NCBI GenBank assembly: GCA_020631735.1
Contig: CM036159.1
Span: forward strand, 99,335,670-99,399,669
Source of the DNA: Saccharum officinarum
Taxonomy: Eukaryota > Streptophyta > Magnoliopsida > Poales > Poaceae
Length of the DNA stretch: 64,000 bases
Direction: 5' to 3'
Shown: positions 44,563 through 57,683 of the stretch, piece after piece
Position numbering within the stretch: the stretch's first letter is position 1
Layout of the letters: every line of letters starts with the position of its first letter
Made by a program: the position numbers and the translations under genes
The notes under the pieces: model-generated
Told to the model about the DNA's origin: nothing
Database searches by the model: none
The model's input: only the letters and a program-made list of their open reading frames with translations

Positions 44563-44932
44563 TAAAAAAAAAAACTCGGCCCGGCGGGGGAAAGACCTCC
44601 CCACGGCATTCCACTAAGAAGAAACTCCTCAGTACCCCGGACCGAGAAACCCCCCGAACCCTGGCCCCGACCCGACACTAGGGACGGACACCGCGGGGAC
44701 CGTTACCTGGGCCGGTCCACAGGCCGGGACTCCGTAGCCCGTAGGCCGGGCCTCCGTCGCCTGGGTTCCCGTTGCCGCAGGCCGGAACGGGCCGCCACCA
44801 CTAGTGCTTTGGCACACGGGACCAGCGAGGGGTTTTTTTTAACCACAGCCTGAAATTCGCTCCCACGGGGAGTCGAACTCAGGACCTGTGGAGTGCCGCT
44901 CGAGTGACTTAGCCAACTGGACTAAGCACCCT
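44563..44932 (-). mobile_element. tRNA-derived SINE
   Basis: On the minus strand it starts GGGTGCTTAGTCCAGTTGGC (A-box region), continues to the B box GAGTTCGACTCC (44868-44879), then GCGAATTTCAGGCTGTGG, a GC-rich body and an oligo-T end adjoining 44563. A 15-bp duplication, GAAACCATGAAGTTT, lies at 44548-44562 and 44938-44952; a longer shared 'ttggcga' stretch extends it on both sides, with a CGGGG insertion in the left copy. The T-ended tail resembles the p-SINE1/ZmSINE/Au group of grasses. It sits 60 bp after the F-box stop codon. Confidence 0.85.
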
Positions 44933-44952
44933 TTGGCGAAACCATGAAGTTT

Positions 44953-45563
44953 ACAGTTTACCCTATCGAGCGCACGCTTATGATTGTTATTATGAGTGCA
45001 GTTTGTTTTTTTTAAAGTTGGTACCATATTGTAATAACATTCACTTTGGAACCTTCTGCGTTTTTTTCCCCTTGTGGTATACTGGTATCGTGTTAAATTC
45101 TGATGCTGATGTAGTGATGTCTGAGTTGCGCTTCATCCATACAATCTCTGTGCTTCTGATTTTCTGGGTTGTCTCTACATTTTCATGGGATTGGTGCAAG
45201 TGATGCCTGTGTACTCTAAATCAGGCATGAATTCATTCAATTTCTTGATGCATATTTTTAAGCTTGCTCACTTAACTTTACGTTGCACGCAAACCGACAC
45301 GGAGGTGGCAAAGGAGATAAAATATTTGTAAGCTTGCTCACTTAACTTCACGTTGCCCCCTTATTATATTATAATGTAAAGTGAGGCATCTGTAGTATGA
45401 TTGATATTATATGATTTTTTTTTCCAGCAATTTGGTTGGTACTCTTGGCGTTATTATACGTTTTTCTCCTTTTTGAGAGATTTTTTAGGTGTTCATCTCT
45501 TCGGAGGAATCCATTCCAAGGAGATTTTTTAGGCGTTCATCTCCTTTTCCTTCCGATGGTGGC
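44953..45563. other. Intergenic DNA, no gene seen
   Basis: AT-rich, no supported ORF. A 'gcttgctcacttaactt' phrase occurs twice (45263 and 45332), a small local duplication. Confidence 0.5.
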
Positions 45564-45571
45564 CCTACAGG

Positions 45572-45847
45572 TAGGGATGAAAACGGATCGGATACGGATG
45601 GATATTACTGATATCGTATTTGTTTTCATATTTATGTCCGGATTCGGATTCGAATACGGATAGTATAAAAAATATCGGATAGAATACGATTGGATATCGA
45701 CATCATAAATATATGATTTAAATATTCAGATACAAATACGGTATCGGATATTAAATATCCAGACTCAGATACGAACGGATTAAAATCCCTCTAAACAAAT
45801 TCGATCTCAAATACGATCAGAAAATATTCGTACCGTTTTTATCCTTC
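45572..45847. mobile_element. hAT-type MITE upstream of the M1 peptidase gene
   Basis: 276 bp, starting TAGGGATGAAAACGG and ending CCGTTTTTATCCTTC(CCTA), inverted with small differences. The interior is full of 'cggatacgg/ccgtatccg'-like words. The 8-bp phrase CCTACAGG flanks both sides (45564-45571 and 45848-45855), matching the 8-bp duplications of hAT elements. It ends 196 bp before the start codon of the next gene, so it may lie in its promoter. Confidence 0.7.
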
Positions 45848-46043
45848 CCTACAGGCTACAAAGCCAGGAGAGCTCAAAGACGCCTCGACCCGACCAACGA
45901 CGACCCACCGAAACCCAAACCCCTCGGCTCGACTTGACTCGAAGACCCGACCAACCAAACCCTCCAGTCCCATCGACTAGCTCGAACCAAACCCTCTCCA
46001 GTGTCCAGTCCCGTCTCGTTCGCCGCAGCCGGAGCGAGCAGCC

Positions 46044-49015
46044 ATGGCGCCGGTCGATCCCCACTCCTACACCGACGGCGCGCACCCGGTGGTCTCGCGC
46101 GCCGCGCTCGCCTTCTACCTCGACTTCGCCGCCTCCACCATACACGCCTCCGCGCTGCTCACCCTGTCCGCGCCGCACTCCGGGGACCTCCTCCTCGACA
46201 CCCGCGCCCTCACCGTCCACTCCGCCTCCACCGACGCCGACACGCCGGAGCCCATCCCCTTCTCCCTCACCGCGGCGCCCGACCCGGTCCTCGGCACGGC
46301 GCTCACCCTCACCCTGCCCGCCGACACCACCTCCTTCCGGCTCACCTTCTCCACCTCCCCCGCCGCCTCCGCGCTGCAGTGGCTGGCCCCGCCGCAGACC
46401 GCCTCCGGGCAGCCCTTCGTCTTCTCGCAGTGCCAGTCCATCCACGCCCGCTCCATCTTCCCCTGCCACGACACCCCCGCCGCGCGCATCACCTTCTCGC
46501 TCCTCCTCAACGTCCCTGAGCAGCTCTCCGCCGTCGCCGCCGCGCGCCACGTCGCGCGCCGGGACCCTCTGCCCTCCGACCACCGCGGGGCGTGCGACGA
46601 CGAGCTGTGGTGCGCGCCCGGCCGCATCGTCGAGGAGTTCCAGATGGAGCAGTCCGTGCCGCCCTACCTCTTCGCGTTCGCCGCCGGCGGGATCGGGTCC
46701 AGGGACCTCGGCCCGAGGACCCGGGTGTACGCGGAGGGAGGGGACAAGGTGCTGGACGAGGCGGCGAGGGAGTTCGCGGGGGTGGAGGAGATGGTCAAGG
46801 TTGGGGAGGGCCTCTTTGGGCCGTATGAATGGGAGAGGTTCGATCTGCTCGTGCTGCCACCGAGCTTCCCCTATGGAGGCATGGAGAACCCCAGGATGGT
46901 GTTCCTCACTCCCACGGTCATCAAAGGGGATGCTGCAGGGGCTCAGGTTGTGGCGCATGAGCTTGCACATAGCTGGACTGGCAATCTGATTACTAACAAG
47001 ACCAATGAAGATTTCTGGCTAAATGAGGTGAGTGAACTCACGTTGTTGTTGATGTGGTCACTGTCAGCCTTTACTTTGCAATCAGTAGTTTTCCTCAAAA
47101 TTCAATGTGGTAGTCTATATGGTATGTTCCACACGTCTCCTATATTCCATGTTATGTGGAATATCTGACCTTGCTACTAGCTTGCCAACCGATTGGCTGC
47201 TGCTGCAGCAAGCCTGCTTGTGTTTCCTGTAGCTTGTAATAGAAAATAAAACAGTAGCAGCCCTTGCAGCTGCTGAAAAGCGCAGTAGCTTCTGTATGAT
47301 TTTGATTATGGATCTGAAGTGTAAGAACCCTAGTTTAGATTAGGAGAGTTTTACTCTACAAGAACTTTGTCTCTTTACCAATATATAGACCTTTCTACTA
47401 GCTTAGTCTCCCATGGCATTGAATATTTGTGCGAGTCAAGTTTAGCCAGTAGCTTATGTATGATTTTGATTATGGATCTGAAGTGTAAGAACCCTAGTTT
47501 AGATTAGGAGAATTTTACTCTACAAGAACTGTCTTTTTACCAATATAGACAAAGAATATATGCTTCTTTATATCAGTATATATACATTTTCTGCTAGATT
47601 GGTTGCACTCCAGGAACCGGGGTCTGGTTCTACACTGGGTACCGCGTCACCATGACTCCGAGAAAGATCTTCTAATGCTTTTACCGTTTCTCTGACCAGT
47701 GTGTGAAATGTTAGGTGGGAGATGCTAGAGAGCATATTTTTCTGAAACTGTGTGAAATCTTATGATTTCTCCTCTTATAATACAGTTGCATTTTTGCCAC
47801 TACTTAGAATAGTATTGCACATTTGCCATTAAAAATATGGAGCTGCAAACTTGCCATCAGAATGGAATGGACTGGACCCTACCATTCTTGCCACTGGACT
47901 GACGGGTTTGACTAATGTTGTTTATTTTGGCACAAATGCCTCTAGATTTCCATAGTCACAGAAAACAGGGTCGAAGGCGGTGTTCCTCGACTCGGGAACA
48001 TCGTCCCCTCCCTGGGTATGTGGGGCCCTTTTCGGCTCTACCTTATAAAAACCTCTTGCAAGTAGTGTACCATGTTCCTTGACCCTATTCCTTGGCCCCA
48101 TTGACCTGGGGTGGTGACTTTCACATTTCCACACAAGATGGTTGTCGCTACTCCTGGACTGATACCACCATTGCCTCTACCGACAAACCGAGGTCCATCA
48201 CCATCTGGCTCTCTGCCTCCACATTCTGGCCCATGTGGCCACCACCTTGACAACAATGTCCTCTTCCTCACTCCCTCTGCCCTCATGTGAACCATGCAGC
48301 ATGGGCAGTGCGTTGCTCTGAGATGAATGGTGGTGGTGTCACCAAATATCGGTTCTCAGAGATCCAGATAAAGGTCATCGTCATCGAACCTAGTGTCCAC
48401 CATCCAAATTCAGCCTGCAGGTGATCCCTTTCTCCTTGCCGCCGCCTCATTGCTCATCCTCCACTCTGCCAGTCATTTGCTTGAAGAATCTGACAGTAGG
48501 CTGCACAGAGATCATCTCTGAGGCGATGCGATTCTCCTCTGCCCTTTCTGTGAACGTCACCATCCACTGCAGCCACTGGCTTCCGTGGGTAGCAGGAGCC
48601 AGCAACAGGAGTAAAAAGGTGTCAGATGGGTAGGTGGAGGTACACCATGGGGAGTAGCAGGAGGGCTGGCAAAGAGTTGGATTTGAGCGAGCTTGGGCCA
48701 GTGATGGGAGAGCTGGTAGGCAGGCAGGTGAAGATGGAGAAATAAGAGAAGGGACAGTTTTGTCTTTAACGCTCATGTAGTGTGTTCCTTTGCCAATTTT
48801 GTTTTATTTTCTGCAAAGATACAAAATAGGGAGTAACGACTGAATTAAAGTAGTGTCTGTCAAATCGGAATTTTGATGGTTCAGTGGAAAATTTGAACTT
48901 GGATCTTCTTTAAGGGCAAGTTTGCTGTTGGGGTGTGTGGAAACAGAGGTACATATGCAACTTTCCTTGGCTATATGATGATGCTGGTTATCATGCCTAA
49001 GTGCCTAACAACTTA

Positions 49016-49051
<36 letters not shown>

Positions 49052-52000
49052 GTTAGGGAAAGTGTTAGGGAAAGTGATTCTCTTGATTTGGGCTAACCCT
49101 AGAAGGGTAGCTATATAGGTAACCATACATGGGCCACATGGGCCTAGCCTCATGGGCCTAATACACTCACATTCCAACACCCTCCCGCAGTTTGAACTAC
49201 CGGCGCAGCGGAGTTCCAGGCTAGACAAGAAAGAAGAAAGACCACACACACGCCCCCCCCCACAGACGCAACTAGCCACCGGTGATGTTGAGGCTGGAGC
49301 GAAACTCGGTGAAGGTCGAGGACGGGAGGCCTTTGGTGAGATGTCCGCGAACTGGGAGGTGGTCGGAACATGAAGGACCCGCACCTCGCCCATAGCCACC
49401 CGATCCCGGACAAAGTGGAGGTCGATCTCCACATGCTTCGTCCGCTGGTGTTGGATGAGGTTGGTGGAGAGGTAGACCGCACTGACATTGTCGCAGTAGA
49501 TCAGTGTGCTCCGGGAGGGCGGAGTGTGCAGCTCAGCGAGAAGCTGCCGGAGCCAGGAGGCCTCAGCCACGCCGTTAGCGACAGCGCGGTACTCCGCCTC
49601 GGCACTGGACCGGGAGACCACAGGCTGGCGCTTAGACGACCAGGACACCAGGTTGCCGCCCAAGAAAACAGCGTAGCCGGAGGTGGAGCGCCGAGTGTCT
49701 GGACACCCCGCCCAGTCAGCGTCAGTGTAGACGACAAGGTCGGCGGAGGAGGACCGGTGAAGTAGGAGGCCGTAGTCGATCGTGCCCCGGAGGTAGCGGA
49801 GGAGGCGCTTGAGAGCCGTGAGGTGGGGCTCCCGGGGATCATGCATGTGAAGACAGATCTGCTGAACTACATAGGTGATGTCCAGCTGGGTGAAGGTGAG
49901 GTACTGAAGGGCACCAGCAAGATTCCTGTATGCAGTGGGATCAGACACTGGGGGGCCCTCAGCCTCTAACAGCTTGCCCTGAGTATCAACCGGAGTGGAG
50001 CAGGGGTTGCAGTCAGTCATCCCAGCCCGCTCCAGGATATCCCGAGTATACTGCCGCTGGTGAAGAAGTAACCCGGCAGGACGAGGCTCAACAGTGACCC
50101 CGAGGAAATGGTGGAGCACACCCAAATCCTTCATAGCAAACTCCTGCTGAAGAGCGGCAATGATCCGGCGGAGAAGGGGCTCACTGGAGGCTGTGAGGAC
50201 AATGTCATCAACATAGAGCAGCAAGTACGCAGTGTCAGCTCCATGGTGATAGATAAACAGATATGTATCAGACTTGGCCTCCACAAACCCCAGAGTCAGC
50301 AGGAAAGCAGCAAACCGATGGTTCCACGCCCGGGGTGCCTGCTTGAGGCCGTAGAGAGACCTGTTGAGCCGGCAGACCATGTCAGGACGGGAGGAATCAA
50401 CGAACCCCGCCGGCTGACTGCAGTACACTGTCTCGGTGAGAAGGCCGTGCAGAAAAGCATTCTTGACGTCCAGCTGATGGACGGGCCATGACCGAGCAAG
50501 CGCCAACGAGGGCACGGTGCGGACGGTGGCCGGCTTGACCACCGGGCTGAAGGTCTCATCATAGTCAACCCCAGGGCGCTGAGTGAAACCCTGGAGAACC
50601 CAGCGAGCCTTGTAGCGCTCGAGAGTGCCATCAACCCGACGCTTGTGGGTCCAGATCCACTTGCCGGTGACGACGTTGGAGCCCGGTGGCCGGGGCACCA
50701 ACTCCCACGTCTGGTTGGCGAGAAGCGCGTCGTACTCCTCTTTCATCGCGCGGCGCCAGTGAGGATCCAACAGGGCGTCACAGACGGAAGAGGGTACCGG
50801 GGAGACCGGCGCGTCGCCGGTCGATGCCGCAAGGGCCCGGAGTGGCAGTGTGCCAGCCGCGTGCCGTGTCACCATCGGGTGAACATGCCGCGGGTGTCGG
50901 TGAAGAAGTGGCGGGTGGTAGACCGGCGGTGCGTCACGGGCCGGCGGGGACTGCGGCGGTGGTGTTGGTGTCCCTGACGGAGAATGGACCGCGAGTGGCG
51001 GCGGCCGCGGCCTGCGCTGGCACACCCGTACTGGCGCAGCGAACCGCGAAGGAGGTGCCGGGGCAGGGGAAGGTGCCGGGGCAGCACCGGAGCACGGCGA
51101 TCGGCACGGTCCCCCCGGCCAGTATCGGGAAACGAGGGCCCCGGGTCTGCGCCATCCGGAGAGGTCGGGGCCGCGCTAGGGACGACGGGCCCGGACCCAC
51201 CGGGGAGCTGGGACAGGTGCCCGGCAAGGAGCGCGGCGAAGCAGTACCTGCAGGAGACCACGAAAAAGGTGGCTGGACCACCGTGTCAGCGGGAAAGAGG
51301 GAGGAGGGATCAGGAACAGGAGTGGTGGTGGGTGTGCTGGAGAAGGGAAAGACGGACTCATCGAACACCACATGGCGAGAGACGAGGACCCGTCGGGAGG
51401 TAAGGTCAAAGCACCGGTACCCCTTGTGATCCGGGGAGTACCCGAGAAAGACACAGAGAGTGGAGCGGGGGTCCAGCTTGTGGGAAGAAGTGGCAGTGGT
51501 GTTGGGGTAACACGCACACCCGAAGACGCGAAGGTGATCGTACCGAGGAGGGGTACCGAAGAGGGCATGGTGTGAAGTAGGTGCGGGACAGGCAGCGGAA
51601 GGAAGACGGTTGAGGAGGTAGGTGGAGGTGTGTAAGCCCTCAGCCCAGAAGCGAGCAGAAAGAGAGGCCTGAAACAGAAGGGTGCGCACGGTGTCGTTGG
51701 TGGTGCGAATCATCCGTTCAGCCTTGCCATTCTGGGAAGAGGTATATGGGTAAGACATGCGCAACTGAACACCGTGAGAGAGAAAGAAGACGCGGGAGGT
51801 GGAGTTATCAAACTCACGACCATTGTCACACTGGACGGCCTTGATGGTGAGGCCGAACTGTGTGGACACCCAAGTGAAGAAGTGAAGGAGCGTGGGGAAA
51901 GTGTCAGACTTCGCACGCAAGGGAAAAGTCCACGAATAATGCGAAAAATCATCGACCACCACAAGATAGTACTTGTAACCAGAAATACCGATGACAGGAG

Positions 52001-54793
52001 ATGTCCATAGGTCGCAATGTACAAGATCAAAAATGCGGGCCGCATGTGAAGTAGAACTATGAAAAGGAAGACGAACATGTCGGCCCAATTGACACGCATG
52101 ACACAAATGCTCATCAGGAGCCCGAGTACATGGAAGACCGGAGCTACGACTGAGCTGCATTAGGGCATCACGTCCAGGATGGCCGAGGCGCCGGTGCCAA
52201 GTGGTAGAGGAAGTAGAGGCGGCGAAAGCAGCTGACAAAACGGACGGCGAAGTAGAAGAAGTAGCCGTCGGGAAGCGAAGAGTGTAAAGGGGCCCGGTGC
52301 TGTCACATCGGAGCAGAGGACGCCGAGAAGCCAAATCCTTTACAGTAAGACCAGAAGAGTCAAACTCCACAGAACAAGAATTGTCAGCTGTAAAACGACG
52401 AATAGAAAGAAGGTTGTGAACCATAGAAGGAGCAACAAGAACATCAGGAAGACGAAAGGAGCCATGAGCACCGGCGGTACCCACAGACGTGACAGGAAGA
52501 CACGAACCATTTGCGACCATAATGGACGAAGGGAGAGAAGAAGAGGGAGAATGGACAGACGAGAGTATACCAGGGTCAGGAGTGGTATGATAGGTGGCAC
52601 CCGAGTCGGCGATCCACTCCGGTCCGACAGGAGGTGTCAGGCCCATGGTGCTGAACGAGCGAGCCAAGGCCGCCTGGTCCCAGCCGGCAACCCCAAGAGT
52701 GCCAGTGGGTGTAGCCCACGGAGGCGCAATGGAGACGCCAAGAGGTGGAGCGCCAGTGAACATGGCCACCGGTGGGCGAGGCTCACCACCGGGAGCGTGG
52801 TAGGGCCACATAGAGATGCGCCCTGACCACGGGTTGTGGAACGAAGGCCATGGTGCCCCCCTGCGGTCCAGCCGGTGCCGGACCACCAGCCGGAGCCTGG
52901 GTGACACCACCCTGGCCTCCCCCGTGACCCCCACCACGGCGACGACGACCGCCACGACCCCCCCACCCCGCTCGGCCCGGAGGGAGGGGGCCCAGGAGAG
53001 ACGACGGCGGTGGAGCGGACGAACGTGGAGCAGACGGACGTGGCGGAGTAGCAGCCAGAGCCGTCGAAGAAGACGAGGACCCCGGAGAAGTGGCGGACCC
53101 CGGCTGGATGCCCTGAGTGAGCTCCTCCATGACAAGGTTGTCACGGAGCTGCAGGAAGGTGGGGAAGGGCCGCTGACGGGTGATCCACGTCCTGAGGTGG
53201 GCGTAGCGGTCGCTGAGCCCGCGGAGGACGTTGAGGACCAAGATGCGATCCTCCACGGGCCAGCCGAGGTCACCAAGGGAGTCTGCCATGCCCTTCATCT
53301 GACGACAGAACTCGCCAACGGAGAGGTCACCCTGGACGAAGGTGCGGAAGCTCGCGTCGAGACGCAGAGCCCGGGCCTCGGCGTTGCCCAGGAACTGTCC
53401 CTCAAGGGCAAGCCACGCCCGGCGCGCGTCAGGGGAGTTGCGGACGAGGTCGTGGAGGTCCAGGGAGATCGTCCCCAGGATCCAGGAGAGGACGATGCTG
53501 TCGAGACGGAGCCACGACGGTGTCTGGACGGCGACCGAGGCGTCAACAAGGACGTGATCGTCGATGGCGTAGCGGCGGAGAGTGAGAAGCACCAGATCCC
53601 GCCAGTGGGCGTAGGAGGGCGACTCCGGCTCGAGGACAGCACGCGCCGCTTCTCGTACTGCATCTCCGACCGGGACGACGCTGGTGTGCTGCTCCTCGCA
53701 GCACGCGCCGCTTCTCGTACTGCATCTCCGACCGGGACGACGCTGGCATGCTGCTCCTCGCAGCACGCGCCGCTTCTCGTACTGCATCTACGACCGGAAC
53801 GAGGAGGCGAATGTTCTGGACCCCCCTGGCCTGGTAGTGCAGCTGAGTCACGAGCGGGTCGGCCGGGTCGTGCCAGAGGACGGCGGTGTGGGACACGCGG
53901 CGTCCCGACGAGTCGGAGGAGGTGGCCCCAGCGTCCTGGGAGGTGGGAGAGGCGAGGAGCTGCTCCGCCTCGGCGATCTGGCGGGCCAGGGCGTCGGCCG
54001 CGTCGCGCTCACGCTCCCACACGAGGGCGGCCGCGCGCACACGAGCCTGCCCCTCTGCGGCGGCAGCCCGGGCAGCGACGAGAGCTGCGGCGAGGGCGGA
54101 GTCCGGTCCAGTTGGGAGCAGAGCCGCCCGCGGGTGGACCAGACCAGTGAGGCCGTCAGGCGGCTGTGGATGGAGGCCCCCTGTCGCGCCCGCGGGCAGG
54201 GGATGGACGCCCCCGGCAGCGGCAGACGGAGGCCAGCCGCACCCTCTGCCAGTGGAGGGTCGAGTCCAGGCGGCGGCAGGTGCACGCCAGCAGCGGCAGC
54301 GACCACACCGTCCCCGGTTTCCCCCACCGCAGGAAACACCGGAGCAGAGCCGCCCGCGCCTAGAGGAGGTGGGAAGGGGGCGCCTGGAGGATGGGCGGCG
54401 CCTGGAGGAGGTGCGCCTGGGAAGGGAGCGCCGGGAGGAAGAGCGGCGGCCAGTGCCGCGCCTGGAGGAGGGGCGGCTGCCGCGCCTGGAGGAGGAGCAG
54501 CAGGGGTCGCCGCCAGCACCTGGGCCTAGGAGGAAGTGGAGAGGGGAGGAAAGTGGCTGTAGAGAGGAGGAGGAGGGGCGCCGGCCATGGCGCCGGTGGC
54601 CGGCGGCGGCTGCCACCAGCAGCGGCGGTGGCTGGGAAGAGGGTGGGTGGGGAGGAAACTAACCCTAGGCTGCTGATACCATGTTAGGGAAAGTGATTCT
54701 CTTGATTTGGGCTAACCCTAGAAGGGTAGCTATATAGGTAACCATACATGGGCCACATGGGCCTAGCCTCATGGGCCTAATACACTCACATTC

Positions 54794-54881
<88 letters not shown>

Positions 54882-57649
54882 ATACTTGTATATTGACATT
54901 TCAGTCTCATATGTTGTTGTCACTTGATACAGGGATTCACAACATATGCTGAGAGGAGGATTGTTGAGGTTGTGCAAGGGGAGGAGCGGGCAGCCTTAAA
55001 CATGGGGATTGGATGGAGGGGGTTGAACAGGATAATGGAGAGGTTTAAGGATAACATGGAGTTCACCAAGTTGAAGCCGAAGATGGCAGGGATTGACCCT
55101 GATGATGTGTACTCTGAAGTGCCCTATGAGAAAGGTTTCCAGTTTCTTTGGAGAATCGAGCGTGAGGTGGGTGGGGAGTATGGAACATTGCAACTCTTCT
55201 ACTCTACCTTGCAACATTCTTTCGGTAAAATTACTGCAATATTGGACTAATTTCTAATGTGTGATGTCTTATGCGTGTTGCTTGTATCAGATTGGCAGGC
55301 CTGCTTTTGACGAGTTCTTGAAGAAGTACATTGCAACCTTCAAGTTCCAATCAATAGATACAGAGACATTTCTTGAATTCCTCAAAACCAATGTACCTGG
55401 GATAGAAAACCAAATTGACCTTCTCCTGTGGGTTGAGGGGACTGGTATCCCTCCTGATGCCATGGAACCAGATTCAGCTACTTACAAAAAGATCTGCTCC
55501 TTAGCTGCAGAATTCAAATCTGGAAAACTTCCAAGTGAAGATGAGGTGGCAAACTGGAGTGGGCAAGAATGGGAACTTTACTTAGAAAATCTACCAACAG
55601 ATGTTGAAGCCTCACAGGTATGAGTTTTTATCAAATACCAGTGTTATTGGTACGTCTGAAAGTTACCCTGGTGCTTGTGATGATTCTATTCAGAATATGA
55701 TGACTGCCATAGTACAAACTGTTAGGCTTTGGCATGTGTGTTTCAGGTCTATCATCGGCTGTTGAGCACTGCAGTGTTGCATCGCCTGTTCCAGTCAATC
55801 AGAATTATTGATAAATCACTATTTAAGTGGAAATTGTATTGAACTGGATTATAGATGAACGATTGGCAAAAGCATGTAGGCCTAACACAACTTGCTTGGG
55901 ACTTACAGGCTTTGTTGGGGTGGTAGAAGCATGTAGCCTCGAATGAGTCTGTTTAGATTAGTTAGGCACAACACTATAAATGCATTGTGCTTGTTAGATG
56001 TTGTTGCTTTATTTTGGCTTTGTCAGTTAGAGCAAGCCCAACGCAGGCTAATATGGATGTTGGCTTCAGAAAAGTGACAGCACACGTAGATGGAGTTCTG
56101 AAACTACTATCCTTCCATCACAACCCAACGCTAAGTTCTGGCCTGTCCAAAATAGTTACTTTTGCTTTGCAGTGCACCTCCCTGACCTTTTTCTGCACGT
56201 GTTCTCTCTCTCCACCTGAGACTCGCATGGTCCTAGACTCCCAGGTTCTCCATCGCACGCTTGTGCAGTAGCTTCTGCTACTTGTCAGAACAGGCACTAG
56301 GTGCCCCTGCAAGTCACTCTGACGCTTGGCAGGGTTACTGTTCAAGTCGATCTGGACATTAAATGCAGACGTGGAGCTTGAAACTCCCAGCTAGCGTGGA
56401 TCGTTAGGGCTGGCCTTAGGTAGCTGAAAGATCAAATATCAGTTATGTGGAGGAGATTATACTTCCGTGATATAGGGAGCAGAAGAAGGACTTGCACATG
56501 GTCTTTATTGACCTCGAGAAGGCATATGACAAAGTACAGAGAAATGTCATGTGGTGGGCCTTGGAAAAGCACAAAGTCCCAACTAAGTATGTTACCCTCA
56601 TCAAGGATATGTACAGGGATGTGGTGACGTTTGTCCGAACATGTGATGGCGACACCAGTGACTTTCCAATTAAAATAGGACTGCATCAGGGGTCAGCTTT
56701 GAGCCTTTATTTATTTGCTTTGGTGATGGATGAGGTCACAAGGGACATACAAGGTGATATCCCTTGGTGTATGCTCTTTGCTGATGATGTGGTGCTAGTT
56801 GACGACAGTAGGGCGGGGTTAATAGAAAGTTAGAACTATGGAGGCACACGTTAGAGTCGAAAGGGTTCAGACTTAGTAGGGCTAAGACCGAGTACATGAA
56901 GTGCGATTTCAGCGCGACTGGCACGAGGAGGGAGACGTTAGCCTCGATGGGCAAGTGGTGGCCAAGAAGGATACTTTTCGGTATTTAGGGTCGATGCTAC
57001 AAAAGGATGGAGACATTGATGAAGATGTTAGGCATAGAATTTCAGCCGGCTGGCTGAAATGGCGTCAAGCTTCTGGCGTTCTCTGTGACAAAAGGGTGCC
57101 TCAGAAGCTGAAAGGTAAGTTCTATAGGACGGCGATTCGTCCGGCGATGTTATACGGTGCTGAGTGTTGGCCTACAAAAAGGCGACATGTCCAGCAATTG
57201 AGTGTAGCAGAGATGCGTATGTTGCGTTGGTGTTGTGGGCACACAAGGAGGGATAGAGTCCGGAACGACGATATTCGGGATAGGGTTGGGGTGGCACCAA
57301 TTGAGGAGAAATTGATTCAACATCGGTTGAGATGGTTTGGACATGTCCAACGGAGGCCTCCTGAGGCGCCGGTGCGTAGTGGAGTTCTAAAGCGGCCCGA
57401 TAATGTAAAGAGCGGTAGAGGTCGACCTAAACTAACTTAGGACGAGTCCGTTAAGAGAGATCTTAAGGAGTGGAATATCTCCAAGGATTTAGCTATGGAC
57501 AGGAGCGCTTGGAGATTGACAATTAACGTGCCTGAACCGTGACATCTTTTTGTCTTGTGCCATTTATGTCCCTTTATGTGTCTCCCTGTTTCTCGTCTCT
57601 TTTGGGTTTCATCTCTAGCCTACCCCAACTTGCTTAGGACAAAAGGCTA

Positions 57650-57683
<34 letters not shown>

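Larger units (their letters stand above)
49051..54798 (-). mobile_element. Young Copia retrotransposon with short LTRs
   Basis: A 5,748-bp minus-strand element: 5' LTR 54682-54798, primer-binding site next to it, gag, protease, integrase, RT, RNase H, polypurine tract and 3' LTR 49051-49179. The two LTRs appear identical over 117 bp, except that the 3' LTR carries an extra 12-bp copy at its end. It is inserted in an (AT)n microsatellite, with ATATA on both sides. Identical LTRs imply a very recent insertion, yet gag and pol contain frame breaks. It belongs to the same family as the old fragments at 3977-4398 and 14829-17462. It lies antisense in intron 1 of the M1 peptidase gene. Confidence 0.9.

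Noticed and set aside
44629..44817. 62-codon minus-strand ORF between F-box and M1 peptidase genes
   Set aside because: Lies inside the SINE body, which is not protein-coding.
45849..46989. Long ORFs (351-373 codons) on both strands over the M1 peptidase exon 1
   Set aside because: High GC suppresses stops. Only the plus frame from 46044 has the M1 motifs; the others are Pro/Ser/Arg low-complexity shadows.
48421..48776. 70- and 109-codon ORFs in intron 1 of the M1 peptidase gene
   Set aside because: No motif, on opposite strands of the same stretch, and within an intron; chance ORFs.
54786..54977. ORFs rich in Ile-Tyr repeats
   Set aside because: Translations of the (AT)n microsatellite.
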